NCBI GenBank assembly: GCA_026120185.1
Contig: JANUWF010002285.1
Location: 806,001-870,000, forward strand
Length of the DNA stretch: 64,000 nt
DNA from: Voacanga thouarsii
Taxonomy: Eukaryota > Streptophyta > Magnoliopsida > Gentianales > Apocynaceae
Direction: 5' to 3'
Shown: piece by piece, positions 1 to 11,761 of the stretch
Position numbering within the stretch: position 1 is the stretch's first letter
Layout: every line of letters begins with the position of its first letter
Notes under the pieces: model-generated
Told to the model about the DNA's origin: nothing
Database searches by the model: none
Seen by the model: only the letters and a program-made list of their open reading frames with translations
Made by a program: the position numbers and the translations under genes

Positions 1-556
1 GAATGTGGGCACTTTCAATTTGATGTGGTTCAACTCCTTCTCCTCATCATTTCCTTCTCTCCTACCTCCTCTATTACCCCATCCTCTATGATGTTCCCCA
101 AAGGCTTCAACTTGTTCCCCCTAATACCATTCATTAACTCCCTCAAACTCTCTTTCTAAACCCCCTTAGGTTGTTCCCACCATTCTTTCCTTGACCCCTA
201 CCTTGTCCTCCTCTCATACCATATCTTCCCCCTCTCATAGGAGCTTGTTGGAATCCCCTAATAGAGTGCTTATCTCACTCTTCCCCTTGTTGGGCATTTA
301 ACAAAGGAGTATGGGCATCACCATCCCTCATCCTTGGGCTAGATACTTCAAATCGTTCTTGGCCTCTCATTTGTGCAACGGTAGAAGATTGTCCAAGATG
401 ATTTATCAACTCCCTTATCATGTTTTGAAACTCACTTTGCATAGTCCTCATCATAGCTTGCAAGTCATCACGCAAAACCCTAGCAATAATTTGTTTTTCT
501 TAAGGTCTACTAGGTCTACTTAGGTTAAGCCTAAAGATCTCTTGATCATGGGCCAT
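1..556 (-). pseudogene. Family B gag, N-terminal part, decayed and cut by the window edge
   Basis: Read on the minus strand from an ATG at 556, this matches the gag start of the plus-strand B units at 29268 and 36656. The segment LRTMQSEFQNM-REL-NHLGQSSTVAQ (275-475) is nearly the same as in those units. It is the N-terminal capsid-type part of a Ty3/gypsy gag, which would package element RNA. Several stops and frame changes break it, including one soon after the ATG, so no full protein is possible. The match runs to base 1, so the rest lies outside the window. Assignment rests on identity with the other B copies, where a CCHC knuckle follows. Confidence 0.75.
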
Positions 557-1470
557 GGTGATGGAATATTTACTTGCTTATACCTGCAAAACAAAGAGAT
601 TAGAAAGAAAAATAGATCCTCAATTCACTTCCTTGCATGTTAGCTCTTCAAGGTTGATCACTCCACGCTCGTGTTTGCTCTCTTAGGCTCTTTTAGTAAT
701 AGGCTCACCCTCTTGCCTTTTTCTCAATACTCAAGCCTTCTTGTTCAATCCTAATTCTCTCTAATAGCTAAAGATTTAGTCCAACTTAATGAATCACACA
801 AATCAATGAATTTTTCCAATTAGGGGGTCTTAGGGGAATTTCAACAAACACTTGTTGAGCACCTTAAGCAAACAAGTTTTAATCAAGAATTTCAAGAAAT
901 GTGGACTCAATCAACACAAGAACAAACACTAGATGCACAAGAAACACTTCTAAGCAAGAAATGAACAAGAATTAGCAAGAACAAAGAAATAAGAACAACT
1001 AGAACTAGGATTATGAAGAACAAGATGATCACAAGTGTGCAGTAATAAAGTTGAGTTCAATGAGCATGAAATTCAACAATAGAGTGATATACTAGGTCCC
1101 AATATCCCAAGGAATAAAAATCAAGAATCAAAGTTCCCAACTATAGCCAAAAGCATTCTTATGGAACATTTATCAAATACCTTGGATGCAATCCCCTCAC
1201 TTAAGAACAACCAATATTTTCACCCATATTCAAGCCAAATTTCACCACAAACACAAGAAAATTTTGTTCCCTAGGATTATATTAACATCAAGGAGCAATT
1301 TTCCAAAATAAAATTCAAGATATAACAAAGATTTCATGACCTTTTTGGAGCATGTTTTTTAGTTACGGGATTTTCTCTGTTTTCTTTTTCTTCAACTTTG
1401 TAAGGCTCCTATTCATGCCTTCAAGCTTTGATTGGAATCAAGCTTTTTCTTACTCTAATACCAAACTCTT
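557..1470 (-). other. Family B leader with degraded primer-binding site
   Basis: This is the untranslated leader between LTR and gag, read on the minus strand, matching 35736-36655 of the plus-strand B unit. The primer site next to the LTR (1452-1463) reads TGGTATTAGAGT, a mutated form of the initiator-Met site TGGTATCAGAGC kept at 35743. I see no gene in it; the ORF at 1352-1570 is a chance reading of this leader and LTR. Confidence 0.7.
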
Positions 1471-2446
1471 TAATATGATCTTTTGTGGGCTTTTTCTTGG
1501 TGTTGTGGGTGGCTTAATTGGTAAACAGTTCAGCTCAACTAATGGGACCAAAAACAGAGATTCTTCTTGAGACAAAAAGGAGAAAATGAAATAACAACCT
1601 ACCCTCTATCAAACCCTTGAAGAACTAAGATTCAAAGACCCTCAAGAATAGTAAAAAGTTCTACTATAATCTCACCCCAATATCCTTGAAGCAACAAAGG
1701 TAAACAAGAACAAATAGAATATAGAAAATAGGCACCCAAGTAATGTAATTCAAACAAATCTTAGAAGAATAAAGCAACTAAGACCCATTCAAAAAAACCA
1801 TATTAGATTATCCAAAAGATTTATAAACTCATTCATAAAGAGGACTAACCCTTAAGCATGGTCTTGATCAAAATGAACAAGGAGGCTAAGGCCTCTCAAG
1901 ATTTTCTCTCAAATTTGAATTAAAGTGTGTGAATTGTATTGTCAAATCACTAAATGTTCTATTTATACTACCCTAACCCTAACTAAGTAATCCCTGAGGT
2001 TCTATTAGAGTTTAGGGTCTTAATAAGTCTTTACAAACACTTACAATTGAAGAAAATCGGGGAAAATATCAAAAACGCAGGGGCAGCCGACGGCTGCCCA
2101 GGCTGAAGCAAGCGCTGGCTAGGGCCCTTAAAGTCGGTGCTGGTTGTGCACTGCCTTTAGGCCGATCGTGTTGCAGATTGAGGCCGGCACTGGTTCGGAT
2201 ACTTGGGCGGGCCAGCGCCAGCTGTCCATTGTAAGGCCTCATTTTGGTCGAATTTTGTCTGTCTTTGTTGCTGGTTTGAGTTCTTGTTGGGGTCCTTCTT
2301 GCTCTCATAAAAAATGAGCTCTTGGCTATCTTCCTCAACCTTCCAACCCTCTTCCTTCCTCAAGCATGGTTTTATGAGCAATTGAAAATCAACTTGAAGC
2401 TTCTTGGACCCAAATCTTGTCATCGTTCCTTATCCTTGCATGGTCA
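1471..2446 (-). repeat. Family B LTR, minus strand
   Basis: On the minus strand it begins TGACCATGCAAGG at 2446 and ends before the primer site at 1471. It aligns along its length with the plus-strand B LTRs (37929-38765 and others) but is longer, about 976 bases. A TATA box (TATAAATAG on the minus strand, 1959-1967) stands in the same place as in the other copies. A GC-rich CCGGC-type block lies near 2080-2215. Promoter activity is inferred only. Confidence 0.8.
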
Positions 2447-2497
2447 CTCCTCCCCCTCCTTGATCTTAACTTCCATGATGAAGCGGAGTCTCATCAT
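2447..2497 (-). other. Family B polypurine tract remnant and junction with element A
   Basis: Minus-strand sequence just before the B LTR reads AAGGAGGGGGAGGAG, the polypurine tract seen before every B LTR. About 35 further bases match B sequence before the match switches near 2497 to the RT-proximal part of family A (cf. 12431). The junction is internal to both elements, so it is a recombination or truncation point and not an LTR end. Confidence 0.65.
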
Positions 2498-3160
2498 GCT
2501 AGTGCCATCCAATACAGGGTTCGAGATACAGGTTCCGCTTCTTGAACCAGATCTATTGTGAACTCAACTTCTCAAGTAGGAGGAAGAGAAGTGAGTTCTG
2601 CGGGAAAGACATCAAAAAAATCTTTTACCGCCTCAGTATTTTTTAGGATGCACAGATCCTTTGGCTTGTTTATCACGTAAGCCAAATATCCTTGGCATCC
2701 TTGCTTTAGCAACTTCCGAGCTTTTTCTCTAGCTATCAAAAACTTCAAATGTTTTACTCACTTACCGTTGAATTCCAGCACATCACAACCAAGTCTGATG
2801 AACTGGATAGACTTATTCTTATAATCTACCTTAGCTCCATGCTTAGTTAGCTAATCCATACCTAAAATTATGTTATAGTCCTTAATAGCTAAGACTATTA
2901 AGTTCCCCTCTAAGTTCTCCTTCCCAACTCTAATCTTACTACTCTGCACATACCGGTCTGCTTGCACCATTTTTTTTCCAAAGGCGTACTTACCAACAAG
3001 AAAAAAGGTAGCTCTGCTCCATCCCAACCCAAATGATATGCACAATTCTTGTTTAGATAGAAATGGATAGATCCAGGGTCTATTAAAGTATTAACTCAAT
3101 GACCTAGGATAGTAAACGTACCTTCCACCACGCTGCATATGCTCTGACTTCCTCTCAGTT
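2498..3160 (-). pseudogene. Family A copy 2: protease to start of RT, fragment
   Basis: Minus strand. It aligns with 12431-13090 of A copy 1. The readable part (3045-2851) is the region after the active site of a retroviral-type aspartic protease, with KMVQADRYVQS and a downstream ILGMD that is typical of gypsy protease (flap/ILGMDWL region). The active-site triad is not readable in this copy. The fragment stops at 2498, so RT, RNase H and integrase are missing. In a working element the protease would cut the gag-pol polyprotein. Confidence 0.65.
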
Positions 3161-4306
3161 AAGTGCAAAACCTGTTGCTTTCACTTGCGGCTTATGGGTT
3201 CCATTTCCAAAGCTCCTATGTTATTGGCTCGATTGGCTTTCATAGTCTGGGCTGGGTTTTCTTGCCCCATTCGAAGAAGTTTTGGGCAGATGTTTCAAAG
3301 ATGCGCTGGGTCTCCGCAATGGAAACATTTCCTTTCAGCTCCCTTAGACCAGCAGTTCTTCTCCATATGACCTTTTCGCCCACCATACCGGCATGTCAAA
3401 AGATTTTGTGTAGGACTGCTCAGTGCCATATGTCCTTGCATTCCTCTGTTCTGCCATTGCTGAAGGGCAGGTCACTTATTGGCTTGCTGCCTTGGAAAGG
3501 ATCTTGGTAATTGCCTTAGTGGTAAGAAAGGTTTCGGTACCATCCTACTTCTATCCTCATTCTCTGTTCGAGCCGCTGCGTCTACCGCTCCAGAGTATGT
3601 CGTTGGTCGTGAAGGTGCCAAAGCCCTTCTCAGCTCCTGCCTTAGGCCCTTGACAAACTGCCTGGTTCAATTCTACTCGGTATCCATTAGTCTCTTGCAA
3701 TACTTTGACGGTTGAGTGAAACAAGTGGCATACTGAGCCACAGTCATGCTCCTTTGCTTTAAATTCTAAAACTCATCTTCCCTTTTCTCCGCTATCCACT
3801 GAGGGATATATTATACTCTAAATGACTCCACAAAATTGGCCTACGTCCAGTCCTGATCCATTAGTTCCCAGTCTTCCTGGACTTGCTGCCACCAAGCACG
3901 AGCTGGGCCTCTCAGCCTAAAAGTAGCAAATTTAATTATCTTCTTTTCAGTATATTGGAGTGTAGAAAAAGTTGTCCTCCATCTGCTCTACCCACTTCTT
4001 CGCTTTCTGATCTTATTCTACTTCACCAAAGAATTTGGGAGGTTGGAATTTCATAAACCTCTCCAAAGCTTCATCCTCCCCATTTGGGTTCCTTCGCTTT
4101 GACAAGGTTTGAAGTATCTCAATCATCTTGTGAAATGCTTGCCCCATGGTCAAATTAGCAAGCTCTTCAGACCCTATTTCTTGCTTAGGTTCATTCTCAT
4201 TCCCCTGATTCGGCTAGAAAAGTATAGTAGCGTCACATTTCGGAGTCACGGGTTCTACTTTAAGAACCCTTCTGCTGGTTGTTGCTTCGTGACACTTTGG
4301 TACCAT
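3161..4306 (-). pseudogene. Family A copy 2: gag, decayed
   Basis: Minus strand. The start is placed at the ATG complement of 4304-4306 (MAPK...), the same place as 14233 in copy 1. Conserved gypsy gag words can be read between stops, such as ALERFMKFQPPKFFG (near 4030-4075) and KWVEQMED. It would encode the capsid/nucleocapsid protein. Many stops and frame changes make it non-functional. The long plus-strand ORFs at 3163-3715 are shadows on the opposite strand. Confidence 0.65.
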
Positions 4307-4560
4307 TCTATATCATCGCTCCTAAAAAATAAGTTATGCAGCAAAGTTCAAAATATTTAAATCCAAACATGTATTCACATTCAGACTTGAGTAAAAGTGG
4401 ATCGTATCCAAATAATAGCATTCTTCAATATTAGAGTACACCAAGGTACTCTTATTTGCAAATAATATGAAATAAAATAATAACCATAAATGAAACCCTA
4501 GCACAGGAGTTTATTGAAAGTAATACATAATAGTTTTCTAAACATGGAAAAATTTTACCC

Positions 4561-5069
4561 CTAATCCTCATTAGAATCCTTGGTGTCGACATCATACAAC
4601 CAACCCCCAATGTTCTTAGAAAAGTCTATCCTTGCACCATTCACAAATCCATAGTCCATAGGTTCCTTCTCGGGTCTTCTAGCACTCTTCCTAGTTTCAA
4701 CACAGTTAGGTGAGAGTACAAAAGAAGTTCTAGGCAAAGATTCATAGTCATTCTTCCCAGAATCATCACTATCAGTAGTTAAGTTAATCACAGGCTAGGT
4801 GGGTTCGGGACACACTCCATATTAACACACTCATCCTCACTATCAGTGAACAAGTCTATTATGGGTATAGGGGGTGGCTCAATAATTTGAACCTCATTAT
4901 CACTGCTTTCCTCCAAAGGTATCACTGGTTGAGGTACGGGTTGTGGTGCAGGTTGTGTCACTAGTAAGTCTTCTAGATAGATACAAATCCGTGGATGCCA
5001 TTGCTGCCGCCTTCTTCTAGTTCTATACATTCTAACCATCTCACAACATAAACAACCCAGATTAGTCAA
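4561..5069 (-). pseudogene. Family A copy 2: extra leader ORF upstream of gag with two SUMO-interacting-like motifs
   Basis: Minus strand, between primer site and gag. Two overlapping frames (5069-4788 and 4791-4561) read as one former ORF of about 165 codons, split by an apparent one-base deletion near 4790. In order: a basic run (RTRRRRQQ), a Pro/Gln-rich stretch (QPAPQPVPQPVIP), an acidic segment with VQII, then IIDLFTDSEDE, then VINLTTDSDDS, then a tail ending DTKDSNED. The last two have the pattern of SUMO-interacting motifs: a hydrophobic core followed by acidic and Ser residues. Copy 1 (27011-27320 plus 14490-14680) keeps the same order, broken at a different base. I do not recognise a named family. 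Ogre elements also carry an ORF before gag, but this element has an iMet primer site and a chromodomain, so it is not Ogre. Confidence 0.5.
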
Positions 5070-5125
5070 AAGATTTTAATCTTAATAAAATAAATCAAAT
5101 ACTATCAATAATTGCCTAATCCTAA

Positions 5126-5137
5126 GCGATGATACCA
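5126..5137 (-). other. Family A primer-binding site, copy 2
   Basis: Minus strand TGGTATCATCGC, three bases after the LTR end at 5140. It resembles the 3' end of initiator Met tRNA (TGGTATCAGAGC), the usual primer of plant gypsy elements. It shows that the LTR at 5140-9632 stands upstream of the internal sequence at 2498-5139. Confidence 0.75.
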
Positions 5138-5623
5138 CTTGTAACACCCCAATACCTACGTATCCGATTAAGGTTGGGGATGTCGCCCCGTCTTTAGGAC
5201 AAGTGGTCTTTATAAGTAGGACTCACAGACGAAATGAAAGAAGTGGTCCAAATTTAAACTTATTACAACTCAAAACAAAACAAAAACAACACTCAAAATA
5301 AACAAATGTCTGCTAGAGTCTCTCAAAATAAAATACATTCAAAATAAGTCTTCAAAGAAAGACAACATTAAACAATAACCTTCACAGCAGGATTGACCAG
5401 AAACCATTGCATAAAAAGGTGGTGAGACATAAATCTCAATAAGCCCGTATGTGCTTAAGGTGTTTCAGGTAAAACAGTTCATGTATGCAAGTTACAAAAC
5501 CAATATAAAAGTAAAGTACTGGCAAGTCTCAAATAAATTTCACAAAATGAGGAGTGGTGTTTTCCTTTCGAATACCACACATTGTATAAAATAAAAGCAA
5601 CCACTTAAGAGAAATAGCCATGG

Positions 5624-5677
5624 CACCACACGTTCTGTACCATGACAAAAGAATGTTCAGGATGCCACACTTTCTGC
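5624..5677 (-). promoter_or_regulatory. CCACAC(G/T)TT motif pair in A LTR
   Basis: Two copies of a motif that recurs in all long LTRs of the window: CACCACACGTTCTG at 5624 and GCCACACTTTCTGC at 5664. The C LTR has five copies, E and F three each. Function is unknown; placement is conserved about 0.5 kb from the downstream end of the LTR. Confidence 0.45.
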
Positions 5678-6956
5678 ATTCTGACACAAGGTAGGTGTAC
5701 ACTGAACCGGGTGAGATACTCGTCCATCTATATACCCAAACTTATCGGTTGTCCACTCTAAAAATATACAGTCCACTTTACTGTACTTGCTAGCTCGGAC
5801 CGGTATGATCTACAAAACTGACATCCTATCCGAGAAGGACTCACCTCTCAGAAGTCGCCACCTATTGAGAGACTTATCCTAGCCCTTAAAAGGCTAGTCC
5901 TAGTAGTCTACCCTTATTAAGTACTCAACGTCAAGTTTGTCCCCTTTTGAGAAAAGAAAAGTCATCCAATATGGTTCCCATGAAATAGCAATTATGGTTT
6001 ACAAAGTTCTTGTAAAAGTCAGTTTTTAGGAAAAGTTTAGCATTTTGTTTAAAATTGCTTGCTCAACTTGAAATCATTTGATGGAATGGAAAAGGAAAAG
6101 AAAACTGTTCATAATTGCTTCCCAAATACATTTCCACGTATACAACACATTTTGACTTGCCGAAGTGGTGTTGAACTTCAAACAGCTTTATGCATGGACT
6201 TACCTAATCTCCTATTTTTCCTTGATACAATAGCCTTCCAAGTTGGTTCAGGGCAAACTAGCCCTGCCTGGGGTAAATATAGGGTATAAGTCCCAATATC
6301 CAAACAACACTTGCTCAAATAAATAACTCCCAACCTAATATGCTTAAGCATAGCTAGTTACAACAACATCCAATTATGACAATAATGCCTTAATCTTTAA
6401 CATTAATTGATAAAGTATTTTATAGAATAAGATTAATTTGATAAGTCAAAATAAAATTGGCGTTATAAATAATAAATAACAAAGTATAAAAATATTTATT
6501 AATTAACAAATAATATTAATTATAAATAATATTAATAAATAATAAATAAAATTAGTAATAAATAATAAGTACTATTAATAATAAATACTAAATAATATTG
6601 ATAATAAATAATAAATAACACTAATAATAAATATCAAATTATATTAATAATACATAATAAATAACATTAATAATAAATAATAAATTATATTAATACTAAT
6701 TAATATTCATAATTATTTATTAAATACATAAGTTTAGATAAAAGTTTTAGTAAGATTAATCTATAATAATATGAATTTAAAAGATATTGATATTATATTA
6801 ATTAATTCCTAGATATTACTATTTATATTTAATAATGCTTAATAAAAATATTACTATTTATTTATCTAAAATAATAATATTTTAAGTAATTATTAATTCC
6901 AAAAGTATTGATTTTACTGAAATTATTAAATTAAATTAAATAATGTACAAATAATT

Positions 6957-7068
<112 letters not shown>

Positions 7069-7700
7069 TAGTAGTAGTAATAGTAAAAGTAAAAGTAGCT
7101 CTAATAATAATTTTAATGACCATAATGAATTTACTAGTACTAAAATTTATATATATTCATACACACATATATCCAATAAATAACATGTTGATTTGCCCAA
7201 AAATAGACTTGTAATAATATTCATCACAACAAGGGTGATACTCTACTAGTAATAATATTATCAAGGGATTTCATATAAAAAATAACATCATTATAGGAGC
7301 ATAATCAAACAATGGTGGTATAATGTCCATCACTCAACACAACATCCTTACTAGAGATATAAAGTATTTAATCATAATGTACTAATGAGCATACAATGAT
7401 CCTAAAGCATAATCCAACAATAATTCATAAGCCTTAATATTCATTTCAATCTTCATCTCTTAAATAAAATTATTCCCTTCACCCACATACATATCTCCAT
7501 CCCAACATTATTCGATCAACCTATTAATTCCATCATCTGAAAGCCTTGAGTTTGAAAATTTAAAAAGAAGGTTATGGAAGAAATACTTATTTGATGATCG
7601 TTGGAGTTGAAGATATTGTCTTGTCCAATGAAGGTCCTTGAGTGCTTCAAGAGTCCTTTTCCGTTTGAAGTTGTTCAAGAATGACCACTAATGGATGGGC

Positions 7701-7702
7701 CA

Positions 7703-7733
<31 letters not shown>

Positions 7734-7740
7734 GTGTGTG
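7701..7740. repeat. (AG)n/(TG)n microsatellite
   Basis: Run of AG dinucleotides followed by a short TG run. A shorter form stands at the homologous place in the second A LTR (44327-44360), so it predates the split of the two LTRs. Confidence 0.85.
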
Positions 7741-9325
7741 CAAGTGATTAAGATGATGACGAAATGGAAGTGAAGAAGGATCAAGGTGATTGAATTTGCC
7801 TTATTGATGTTCTTCTTGTTCTAGAACAAAAATCACATTTGATCCGAATGAGTGATCAACTTCGGTTGTTTTAGTGTTATGGAGTATGCCATGGATGAGT
7901 ATAGGTTCAATCCTAGTTGATTTGAAGGATTTTGGAGTGATTTGGGATGAATAGAAGTGTCTAAAGGTTGAAGAATTTTAGTGTGTGTTCTTGGTGTTCT
8001 TGGTATTCTTGAGAACACAAGAGAAAATTAAGAGAAAATGATATGTTTGTGCTTAGTGAATGATGGCCGAATGGCCTTGCTAGGTAGGAGACTTTGGTTA
8101 TCCTATGGGAAGAGAGAGAGTTGAGCTAGTTTGATTTTCAAAATAAGGAAAAAGTGGAAGTGTTTGTGGTAGAAGATTTGTTAATGGTGTTTCCTTTTTT
8201 ACGGTTTCTAGTCCTTCAATGGTGGGTGTCTAGTCTAGCTTTGTATTAGTTGTGAAATGGAAGATTATTCTAGATTTAATGCTGGCTGAAAATGGCTGTA
8301 CAAGAGAGGGAAAATTTTGGTTTATTCATCTAGCTAGGTGAGAGTTTAAGGGAGTAAAAGCTGGAATTTAATTTTCAAGTTAGAAAAGTTTTGGCTGTAG
8401 TAAAGTTAGGAGTGGTTTGAGAAGTGTTAATTGAGCTCTAATGGCCATGGTAGATAAAAAAAAAAAAAGACAAGATGTTCAGTCTAGGGCTTCAAGGTGA
8501 CTAAAATTTTGAAGATAATTGAGGAAAAGATCAGTTCTTGGCTTTGCTAAGCAAGCTAAAAAAGTCTAGCATTTAGCTACAAGAATTATTATGATATGGA
8601 AGGATTTGTGAGCCGAATTTTGAACCATTTTGAAATGGATTTGCAGCTGAAACTTAGGAGTGTTTCAAGGTCCATTAATTGTGGTTTTCCAGCCGCCATC
8701 TTAGAGAAGAAGAAGGAAATTTTCAGATGTTCTTATGCATGGGTTGATTGCTCAATATCCATGACTAACTCTTGGTAGTATGATGGAAAATTTCTGGTTT
8801 GGTAAGGTTACACAAGCTGTGAAATTCCAAGGCATTTTCAACTTCAAATTTACACAAAATGGTTGGTTGCTAGCAAGAATTAAATGAGCAAATGTTGCTG
8901 TATTTTTTGAAAATCCAGCCAAGGAGAATTGCTGGAAGAATTTCCATATTTGAACCAAAACAAGAACAAGAAACAAAATGTAGTTCTTTGAAGAAAAGCT
9001 ATGGTGATTTAATTGAAAACCACCTACCTATTTTCCTTCCTAGATTTCGGTCATCTCCTATCCCAAGAGCTGGAATTTTTTTTTCAAAATTCTAGTCCAA
9101 GATTATTCCAAGATATTTTATAAAGAAATTAGGAAAATTAAAGAAATAGGATTTAAATAGGTTAGGACATAGTTTGCTAAAATGTTGAAGACCAAAACTC
9201 TTCTATATTTTCTTTTAGAACAAGATCACATGGATAGGACATTACCATTGTGTCGTCCCCAAGACAACATTCCTAGCTTCATTGGATTTGAACATTAGTT
9301 AGGATAATTAAATAAAATTTAAGTG

Positions 9326-9384
9326 ATAGAATTTGAACTCAAGACCTTAGAGATTAACCACAAAGTTCTAACCACTTAACCACA
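9326..9384 (-). other. tRNA-like block with Pol III A and B boxes in A LTR
   Basis: On the minus strand, TGGTTAAGTGG matches the internal Pol III A box (TRGYNNARNNG) and, 44 bases further, GTTCAAATTC resembles a B box. That is the spacing found in tRNAs. It lies about 250-310 bases inside the LTR on the element's sense strand. The same block occurs at 45957-46008, 33884-33944, 56390-56452 and 19449-19512. There is no complete acceptor stem, so this is not a tRNA gene. Confidence 0.5.
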
Positions 9385-9632
9385 TTAAATCTTGTTCTTA
9401 TTTTCCCAACCAAATTCTTTTCCCTTATAAGCCTCAAGCCTTCTTCCTATTTCGTCCTCATGCAAAATTCCCTTTTTATCCTTACTACTCAACAAGCATA
9501 AATAAATCATATAACCCTTATATCACAATTCTAAGGCACACGAATTCATCCAATATATATATTTTTATGCAATATGATATGATATGCACCACATCCCTCT
9601 AACTGTAGGGCAGGTTTAGGTGGGGTTTTACA

Positions 9633-9666
9633 TCCTCCCCTCCTTAGAAGAATTTTGTCCTGAAAT
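9633..9666 (-). other. Family A polypurine tract, copy 1
   Basis: Minus strand reads AATTCTTCTAAGGAGGGGAG directly before the LTR, preceded by a sequence like TTTCGAGGACGAAATTC, the usual 3' end of Tekay/Del-type gypsy elements. It primes second-strand synthesis. Confidence 0.8.
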
Positions 9667-9721
9667 TCTATGCTTACCTCTTTCTTAGGTCAAGGCATTT
9701 TCGCTTTACCCATTCTTTCAT

Positions 9722-10108
9722 CTCCCATGTGGCATCTTGGGTGCCATGATGCTCCCACTGCACCTTCACCATTGGTATCTATTTATTCCGGAGAGTCTTG
9801 ATACTTCGGTCTAAAATTTTAACTGATTTCTCCACATAGGTCAAGTCAGGTTGTAATACCAGCGTTTCATCGTTCAGAACTTGTCCTGTGTCGGTATTGT
9901 ACTTCTTCAATTGCGACACATGGAATACATCATGTATTCCAGTCAAACCATCCAGCAAATCCAACCAATACGCAACGGGCCCAATTCTTTCTGTGATTGA
10001 AAACGGTCCCCAATATCTTGGGTTTAGCTTTCCACCTTTTGGATGCTTCAAAATTCCCCTACTCGAAGTCAATCTAAAAAACACACTGTCTCCTACCTGG
10101 AATTTCAA
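9722..10108 (-). pseudogene. Family A copy 1: integrase C-terminus and chromodomain-like tail
   Basis: Minus strand. The frame 10108-9779 carries KFQVGDSVFFRLTSSRG, NPRYWGPFSI and DVFHVSQLKKY, the C-terminal DNA-binding part of a gypsy integrase. It goes on with YVEKSVKILDRSIKTLRNK and, after a stop, IPMVKVQWEHHGTQDATWE (to about 9722), the truncated group II chromodomain of Tekay-type chromoviruses. In such elements this tail directs insertion to heterochromatin. The stop inside the chromodomain is at about 9779. C keeps the homologous region at 34295-34726. Confidence 0.85.
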
Positions 10109-10141
10109 CTCCCTTCGACTATTGTCCGCATAACTTTTTTG

Positions 10142-11002
10142 TCAACTTTGAGCTACTTTTAATCTTTCTCTAATCAACTTCACCTTATCTGACATTTCCA
10201 AAATGCTGACTTCTCCAGACTTACTTATGTAACCGTCTTCCGACCAACTCCAATACAAAGGTAGTCGACACTTACGTCCATACAATGCTCCATACGTAGC
10301 CATACTAATAGAAGATTGGTAGCTATTATTGTAAGCCAATTTCATATACGGTACGCAATCAATCCACTCATCCCCAAAATTCAATACGCAAGCTCTTAGC
10401 ATATCTTCTAATATCTAAATATCCTTTTCTAACTGACCATTGATTTGCGGGTATGCCATCATGCTGAAATTTAAATTAGACCCCATTGACTCTTGACACT
10501 TAGCCCAAAATCGAGACGTAAACCTCGGGTCTTAATCAAACATAATACTCGAAGGTACTCCATGCAATCTTACTATCTCCCGCACGTATGTTTGAGCTAA
10601 ATTTTCCATTGAGTCTCTTACGTTTACCAAAATAAACTGCGCTGATGTAGTTAATCTATCAACCACTACTCATATGGCATCCTTCTTAGTATTTACCATA
10701 GGTAGTCTGGTAACGAAGTCCATGGTTACCTCTTCCCATTTCTATTCTGGTATTAGTAAAGGTTGCAACAATGCTGCCGACTTCTTGTGCTCCACTTTAA
10801 CTTTCTGACAGATCAAGCACGTTGAGACATACTTCACCACATCCTTCTTCATTCTGGGCCACCAGTAGGCTTTCTTCATATCGTGATACATTTTCACCTC
10901 TCCCGAATGAATTGCATACTTGCTTCTATACACCTCTTCTAAAATCTTATCCTTCAACTGCTGTTCATCAGGCACACATAAGTGATCTCGAAAATACATC
11001 AC
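10142..11002 (-). pseudogene. Family A copy 1: integrase zinc-binding and catalytic core, broken
   Basis: Minus strand. 11002-10742 holds the HHCC zinc-binding domain (HSGEVKMYHDMKKAYWWPRMK, then CLICQKVK). The core follows at 10741-10142 with DFVTRLP, MFD-DPRF with a stop inside, and QINGQLEKDI, the degraded catalytic D,D,E region, then ILEDMLRACVLNFGDEW. At least three stops fall in the core. The intact enzyme would insert element cDNA into the chromosome. Confidence 0.85.
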
Positions 11003-11224
11003 TCTTGTCTTGTCATGCCGAAAATCAATGCCTTCCTGCTTAAGTCCCTTATCCTTAAATTGTTGAAATTTCGCATTACGTTGTTGTGCTTTGATGATTT
11101 CCTGCCTTAGATCCAGTATTACTTTCAGATTGCTGATATAAATCCATCATTCCTATACCTCATTCCTCCTATCCAACACCTCTTAGACTGCTTGAATCTC
11201 TTAAATTCTCAACCTGGCCGTTTA

Positions 11225-11761
11225 AACTTTACGACTCAGGGCCTCAGCAACTACGTTAGCCTTCCCTAGGTGTAGTTGATACGACAACGATACTTCTGAA
11301 AAAAATTTCACCCATCTCCGCTGCCTCAAATTCAAATCCTTCTGAGTAAAAATATATTTCAAACTCTTGTGATCCGTGAACACTTCATACTCGACTCTAT
11401 ATAAATAATGTCGCTATTCCGTCAATGTAAAAACTATGGTAGCCAACTCCAAATCATGTGTCAGATAATTGACTTCGTGAGGCTTCAACTTCCAAGAGGC
11501 ATACGCTATTACCTTCTTATCATGCATCAATACCACTCCCAAACCTTCCTTAGATGCATCAGTATACAAAGCGTAGGGTTTATTTCCCTCTGGTAAACTC
11601 AGTACTAGAGTTGTAATTAACCTCCGCTTCAGCTCTTGGAAACTCTTCTCACACTTCTCACTCCAAACAAAGGGTATAACTTTTCTTAACAATCGGGTCA
11701 TAGGTGATGCTAGAGTCGAGAACCTTTTAATAAGCCGCCTGTAATAGCCAGCTAACCCCAA
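11225..11761 (-). pseudogene. Family A copy 1: RNase H domain
   Basis: Minus strand. [14 protein letters not shown] marks the RT connection, then [22 protein letters not shown] is the first catalytic Asp region of gypsy RNase [11 protein letters not shown] the second, and a further frame holds [21 protein letters not shown] stop near 11414 splits the domain. In a working element it degrades RNA of the RNA-DNA hybrid. Confidence 0.85.

Noticed and set aside
3163..3715. Plus-strand ORFs of 76-115 codons
   Set aside because: Antisense shadows of family A gag; the same stretch in copy 1 (13249-13583) shows the same pattern.
4561..5069. Leader ORF as an Ogre-type ORF1
   Set aside because: The element has an initiator-Met primer site and a chromodomain tail, whereas Ogre is a non-chromodomain Tat-lineage element.
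9326..9384. tRNA genes at the A/B-box blocks
   Set aside because: No paired acceptor stem or convincing anticodon arm, and all copies lie at the same place within LTRs.
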